From positions 1-64,000 of the forward strand of contig JBEEOW010000007.1 of the NCBI GenBank assembly GCA_041191405.1: a stretch of 64,000 nucleotides of DNA, written 5' to 3'. The DNA is from JBEEOW01 sp041191405 (lineage in GTDB: Bacteria; Bacteroidota; Bacteroidia; Cytophagales; UBA9547). The notes below the pieces were generated by a model, which had not been told where the DNA came from, searched no databases, and worked only from the letters and a program-made list of their open reading frames with translations. Shown here in pieces: positions 60,993 to 64,000 of this stretch (positions are counted from its first letter, which is position 1; the number at the start of each line of letters is the position of its first letter). The position numbers and the translations under genes are program-made.

Positions 60993-61532
60993 ATGAAAAA
61001 TATACTTATTTTAATTTTACTAACTTTAAGCATTCAAGTATTTGCACAACAAAACAATAAAGTAGATTTACCTAAAGGTGTAATTTATAAATATTGTGAT
61101 TCTATTACTTTTCAAAATGCAAAAAAAATCATTATTGATGAACTTGATAAAAATCCAAATTATATTTTAAGTGATGATATAACATTTGTGGGACCTATTT
61201 TATGGTCTCGATTTAAAAAAAGTAAAGAACTTAAGAGTATAGAAGGTGGAGATGTTACTTTATTAGTTGATAATACAAAGTTATCTGGTAAAATGACTCA
61301 AAACCTAAAAGATAGTAAAAAAATTTGGGATGAATTAAGAAATGAAATAAATGGTAAAGATTTTATATTGCGAAAAGCTACTTTTTATGAATTGCAATAT
61401 TATTGGTCAGTTATTTCATTTGATATTGAAGAACCATTAATTATTATTGAAACAAAGAAGCATAATTACATTCTTAATATTTCACCTAAAAATTTTAAAT
61501 TATTTTGGATTGATGAAGCTCCCAAAAAATAA
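60993..61532 (+). CDS. Hypothetical secreted protein
   Basis: 179 residues from ATG 60993. Signal peptide ILILILLTLSIQVFAQ (about 4-19), cleavage after AQ. The mature part is Lys-rich, with segments FQNAKKIIIDELDKN and GGDVTLLVDNTKLSG, and no Cys pairs except one in YKYCDS. No family recognised. Probably cotranscribed with the hydrolase 10 nt upstream. Confidence 0.7.
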   Translation: MKNILILILLTLSIQVFAQQNNKVDLPKGVIYKYCDSITFQNAKKIIIDELDKNPNYILSDDITFVGPILWSRFKKSKELKSIEGGDVTLLVDNTKLSGKMTQNLKDSKKIWDELRNEINGKDFILRKATFYELQYYWSVISFDIEEPLIIIETKKHNYILNISPKNFKLFWIDEAPKK

Positions 61533-61598
61533 TTTAAAATGTAAACATTCATTAAGCAGCGATTTAAAGCCTAAATTGCGAGTTATATAACATTGAAA

Positions 61599-62312
61599 AT
61601 GAGTAAAGGAAAATTATACCTTATCCCTTGTCCACTTACGGACGATACACTGAAAGACGTACTACCTTCGCAAGTAATAGATGCAATTTTAGCTTGTAAG
61701 TTTTTTTGGGTTGAAAATGCCCGTACTGCCCGTAGATTTATTAGTAGTCTCAAACTTGGAATTGATATCAGTACCCTTGAATTTGAAGAAATTCCGGGTA
61801 AATCAGTTACAAATGAGCAACTTAAACTTGGTTTTGAAAAAGTTAAAAATGGAGTAAATGCAGGTGTAATTTCGGAAGCGGGTTGCCCAGCAGTTGCCGA
61901 TCCAGGTTCGCTGGTTGTTGCTCGTGCACATCAATTGAATATTGAAGTTATTCCTTTGGTTGGACCATCTTCTATCCTATTGGCGTTGATGGCATCAGGT
62001 TTTAATGGACAATCATTTACTTTTAATGGTTATTTGCCCATAAAATCGGATGAAAAATTAGCCAAATTAAAAGAATTGGAACGTAAAGTAAATGCTGAGA
62101 ATCAATCTCAAATATTTATTGAAACACCTTTTAGAAACAATGGTATGTTTAAGGATTTGTTGAAAAATCTACAAAACAATACCAAACTTTGTGTGGCAGC
62201 CAATATAAACTCTCCTACCAAAGCTTATATTAAAACTTACCAAATTCACGAATGGAAACAAATTCCTGTTCCTGAATTGCACAAAATTCCTTGCATATTT
62301 ATTATTGGATAA
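61599..62312 (+). CDS. Tetrapyrrole-methylase-family SAM methyltransferase, RsmI-like
   Basis: 237 residues from ATG 61599 (a TTG two codons earlier is less likely). Family blocks: LYLIPCPLTDDTL at the N-terminus, WVENARTARRFI (about 34), AGVISEAGCPAVADPGSLVV (about 89-108) forming the SAM site, and IPLVGPSSILLALMASGF (about 117). This is the fold of RsmI (16S rRNA C1402 2'-O-methylation), but the sequence is short and diverged (RsmI is about 285 residues), typical of a Bacteroidota-type sister group. Ribosomal RNA or another substrate: not decided. Confidence 0.82.
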   Translation: MSKGKLYLIPCPLTDDTLKDVLPSQVIDAILACKFFWVENARTARRFISSLKLGIDISTLEFEEIPGKSVTNEQLKLGFEKVKNGVNAGVISEAGCPAVADPGSLVVARAHQLNIEVIPLVGPSSILLALMASGFNGQSFTFNGYLPIKSDEKLAKLKELERKVNAENQSQIFIETPFRNNGMFKDLLKNLQNNTKLCVAANINSPTKAYIKTYQIHEWKQIPVPELHKIPCIFIIG

Positions 62313-62329
62313 CAAAGATTCTGCCATAT

Positions 62330-62363
62330 AATATTCTTAATTAATTAACATTTTAAGAATATT
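62330..62363. terminator. AT-rich inverted repeat before metK
   Basis: AATATTCTTAA (62330-62340) and TTAAGAATATT (62353-62363), with 12-nt loop, 17 nt after the methylase stop. All-AT stem except one GC pair, so a weak terminator at best. Confidence 0.35.
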
Positions 62364-62417
62364 CTATTTAATTTAAAGATTAACACAGATTTTCTTTAAA
62401 ATATAAAAACTCAGTAT

Positions 62418-62425
62418 TACATTTG
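62418..62425 (+). promoter_or_regulatory. Candidate metK promoter -7 box
   Basis: TACATTTG, matching TAnnTTTG, 38 nt before the metK ATG. The region about 17-20 nt upstream reads TTTCTTTA, close to but not equal to TTTG. Confidence 0.45.
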
Positions 62426-62463
62426 CTTTTACAATTGAATTTTAAAAGAATAAAAAATATATA

Positions 62464-63774
62464 ATGGCTTTATTATTTACTTCAGAATCAGTGTCGGAAG
62501 GACACCCAGATAAAGTAGCCGATCAAATTTCGGATGCACTATTAGATGCACATTTAGCACAAGATCCACAATCTCGTTTTGCTTGTGAAACATTGGTAAC
62601 TACAGGTTTAGTTGTGGTTGCTGGTGAAATCACTACTAAAGCAAATGTTGATGTACAAGCAGTTGTACGTGCAACAATCAACAAAATTGGTTATACCAAA
62701 GCTGAATATATGTTTGAAGCTGAGTCATGTGGTATCATGAATGCACTTCATGCACAATCACCTGATATTGCACAAGGTGTAAACGAAGGCGAAGGTTTGG
62801 ATAAAGAGCAAGGTGCTGGTGACCAAGGTATGATGTTTGGTTATGCATCAACTGAAACTCCTGAGTATATGCCAATGGCTTTAGCGTTTTCTCACAGATT
62901 AGTGAAAAAAATGTCTGAAATCAGAAAAGAAGGTAAAATAATGACATACCTTCGTCCAGATACAAAATCACAAGTTACAATAGAGTACGACGAAGCTGGT
63001 AAAGCAAAAAGAGTTGATACTATTGTAATTTCTACACAACATGATGATTTTGTAAAACCAACTAACAATAGCAAAGAAGCTAAATTAGTAGCCGACAATG
63101 CAATGTTAGATGTTATCAAAGCTGATATTTTAGCAAATGTAATTCCTGCAGTAATCCCAGCTGAGTTATTAGATGCTAACACAAAATATTTTATTAACCC
63201 AACAGGCGTATTCGTAATTGGTGGTCCACATGGTGATTCTGGCTTAACAGGTAGAAAAATTATTGTTGATACTTACGGTGGAAAAGGTGCTCACGGTGGT
63301 GGTGCATTCTCTGGTAAAGACCCATCAAAAGTGGACCGTTCGGCAGCTTATGCAGCACGTCACGTAGCTAAAAACTTAGTTGCAGCGGGTGTTTGTACCG
63401 AAGCTTTAGTACAAGTTGCTTATGCAATTGGTATTGCTAAACCAGTTTCTATCAATGTAAATACTTATGGTACAGCAGTAAATGGCTTATCTGATGCTAA
63501 AATTGCTGATGCTGTAAATAAAGTATTTGATATGAGACCAAAAGCTATTGTTGAAAGATTTGGATTAAAAAATCCAATTTATTCAGAAACAGCAGCTTAC
63601 GGACACATGGGTAGAGAAAGCTACGAAAAAGAAATTGATGTAAACTATGTTACTGTTTCTGAAAACAATGGCGTAGTTACTGAAACTCGTACAGCATCTA
63701 AGAAAAAAGTAACTTTCTTCGGATGGGAGAAACTTGATTATGTTGATGCAATTAAGAAAGAATTAGGTATTTAG
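62464..63774 (+). CDS. metK: S-adenosylmethionine synthetase
   Basis: 436 residues; ATP + methionine to SAM. FTSESVSEGHPDKVADQISDA is the N-terminal ATP site with catalytic His (about 14), then GEITTKANVD, GAGDQGMMFGYA (about 119-130), IGGPHGDSGLTGRKIIVDTYGG and GGGAFSGKDPSKVDRSAAYAAR (about 279-300) with metal ligands and Lys residues. C-terminal YGHMGR. About 40 residues longer than the E. coli enzyme because of a few extra loops, normal for this phylum. Its stop TAG is the first of a series of GTATTTA units. The leader shows no SAM riboswitch that I recognise. Confidence 0.97.
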   Translation: MALLFTSESVSEGHPDKVADQISDALLDAHLAQDPQSRFACETLVTTGLVVVAGEITTKANVDVQAVVRATINKIGYTKAEYMFEAESCGIMNALHAQSPDIAQGVNEGEGLDKEQGAGDQGMMFGYASTETPEYMPMALAFSHRLVKKMSEIRKEGKIMTYLRPDTKSQVTIEYDEAGKAKRVDTIVISTQHDDFVKPTNNSKEAKLVADNAMLDVIKADILANVIPAVIPAELLDANTKYFINPTGVFVIGGPHGDSGLTGRKIIVDTYGGKGAHGGGAFSGKDPSKVDRSAAYAARHVAKNLVAAGVCTEALVQVAYAIGIAKPVSINVNTYGTAVNGLSDAKIADAVNKVFDMRPKAIVERFGLKNPIYSETAAYGHMGRESYEKEIDVNYVTVSENNGVVTETRTASKKKVTFFGWEKLDYVDAIKKELGI

Positions 63775-63813
63775 TATTTAGTATTTAGTATTTAGTACAA
63801 AGTATTAAGTATT
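63768..63813. repeat. Heptamer array TATTTAG after metK
   Basis: TATTTAG four times in exact tandem, the first of which contains the metK stop codon, then TACAAAG and two TATTAAG units. Same type as the arrays after dnaE and at 20522. Confidence 0.75.
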
Positions 63814-63817
63814 AAGA

Positions 63818-63851
63818 AAAGAGGAATCGAGAAATCGGTTTCTCTTTTTTT
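63818..63851 (+). terminator. metK terminator
   Basis: 12-bp stem (63818-63829 with 63836-63847, two G-U pairs), 6-nt loop, followed by T run to 63850. Confidence 0.82.
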
Positions 63852-63902
63852 GTGATTATTTGAAATTTAAATATATTGTATTACTTAAATAATAAATACT
63901 TT

Positions 63903-64000
63903 ATGAGAGCTACTGCCTTTTTTAAAAATAAATTATTCTATATCGTTCTATTTCTTTTTTCTCTTACCCAAAGTTATAGTCAATGTAGTTTTGAGTATAA
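63903..64000 (+). CDS. Start of a secreted protein, cut by the window end
   Basis: 32 codons are visible. ATG 63903, then a signal peptide (KLFYIVLFLFSLTQSYSQ) with the Ser-Gln cleavage end common in this phylum, then CSFEY. The frame is open at the window edge. The rest of the protein is unseen, so no function is given. Confidence 0.6.
   Translation, partial: MRATAFFKNKLFYIVLFLFSLTQSYSQCSFEY

Noticed and set aside
62313..62463. SAM riboswitch in the metK leader
   Set aside because: The 151-nt leader contains only an AT-rich 11-bp inverted repeat and a promoter box. No conserved SAM-aptamer core is recognisable.
1..64000. tRNA or rRNA genes
   Set aside because: I looked for T-loop-like GTTCRANNC sequences flanked by a stem in the gene-free stretches and for rRNA-like GC-rich stretches; none is convincing.

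Overview
The window is a stretch of AT-rich bacterial chromosome that I assign to the phylum Bacteroidota (Bacteroidetes). Five things point there: TAnnTTTG-type promoter boxes with no Shine-Dalgarno pattern; an IspG of 658 residues with the extra central domain; families largely confined to the phylum (DUF4293, GSCFA, a DUF6728-like 58-residue protein); a secreted phosphoesterase ending in a type IX secretion sorting domain; and dispersed palindromic repeats of the CTTCGACAAGCTCAG kind. No rRNA, tRNA, phage, CRISPR array or transposase gene is visible. Genus cannot be given from sequence alone.

Layout. 1-3.5 kb: a ComEC-like channel gene lacking its 5' part, a crotonase and a PIN-like nuclease. 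3.5-7.1 kb: an ECF sigma factor with a membrane anti-sigma-like sensor, then a small cytosolic protein. 7.1-14.9 kb: a 119-bp repeat, priA, folA, a short glycogen phosphorylase, a dienoyl-CoA-reductase-like SDR and an OmpA-type lipoprotein. 15-19.3 kb: dnaE and trxA. 19.4-24.2 kb: an M48 peptidase, three tandem AIM24-family genes, a DUF1801 pseudogene and small exported or membrane proteins. 24.4-33.1 kb: ispG, ettA, rlhA, rpoN and a PAP2-like membrane protein. 33.1-41.8 kb: truC, lipoproteins, DUF4293, a low-molecular-weight tyrosine phosphatase, an outer-membrane barrel, a class III aminotransferase, an alkaline-phosphatase-fold lipoprotein and a DUF2207-like membrane protein. 41.9-46 kb: a MoxR ATPase, a TPR-AAA+ ATPase and a TPR membrane protein. 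46-52.4 kb: a T9SS phosphoesterase, a second ECF sigma module whose anti-sigma partner is fused to a trypsin-like protease, a Crp/Fnr regulator and an NAD(P)H oxidoreductase. 52.6-64 kb: HAD hydrolase, tex, a pabB-like gene, a UbiA-like membrane protein, GSCFA, a nucleoid-associated protein, an alpha/beta hydrolase, an RsmI-like methylase, metK and the start of a secreted protein.

Most genes are housekeeping. The parts I consider most worth attention are these. (1) The two ECF sigma modules share a 22-nt upstream element (19 of 22 identical) at exactly the same 40-nt distance from the start codon. Their partner proteins also share an N-terminal FELIE(Q/K)Y domain. This suggests two sister envelope-signalling modules with a common promoter type. 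(2) The MoxR / TPR-AAA+ / TPR-membrane-protein cluster looks like an uncharacterised chaperone-ATPase system. (3) Intergenic arrays of degenerate 7-bp repeats, often as inverted pairs, grow directly out of stop codons at seven loci. (4) An FNR-like dyad lies inside a well-formed promoter between a Crp/Fnr gene and the oxidoreductase it probably controls. (5) The phosphorylase has Ser where the family's PLP-binding Lys should be.
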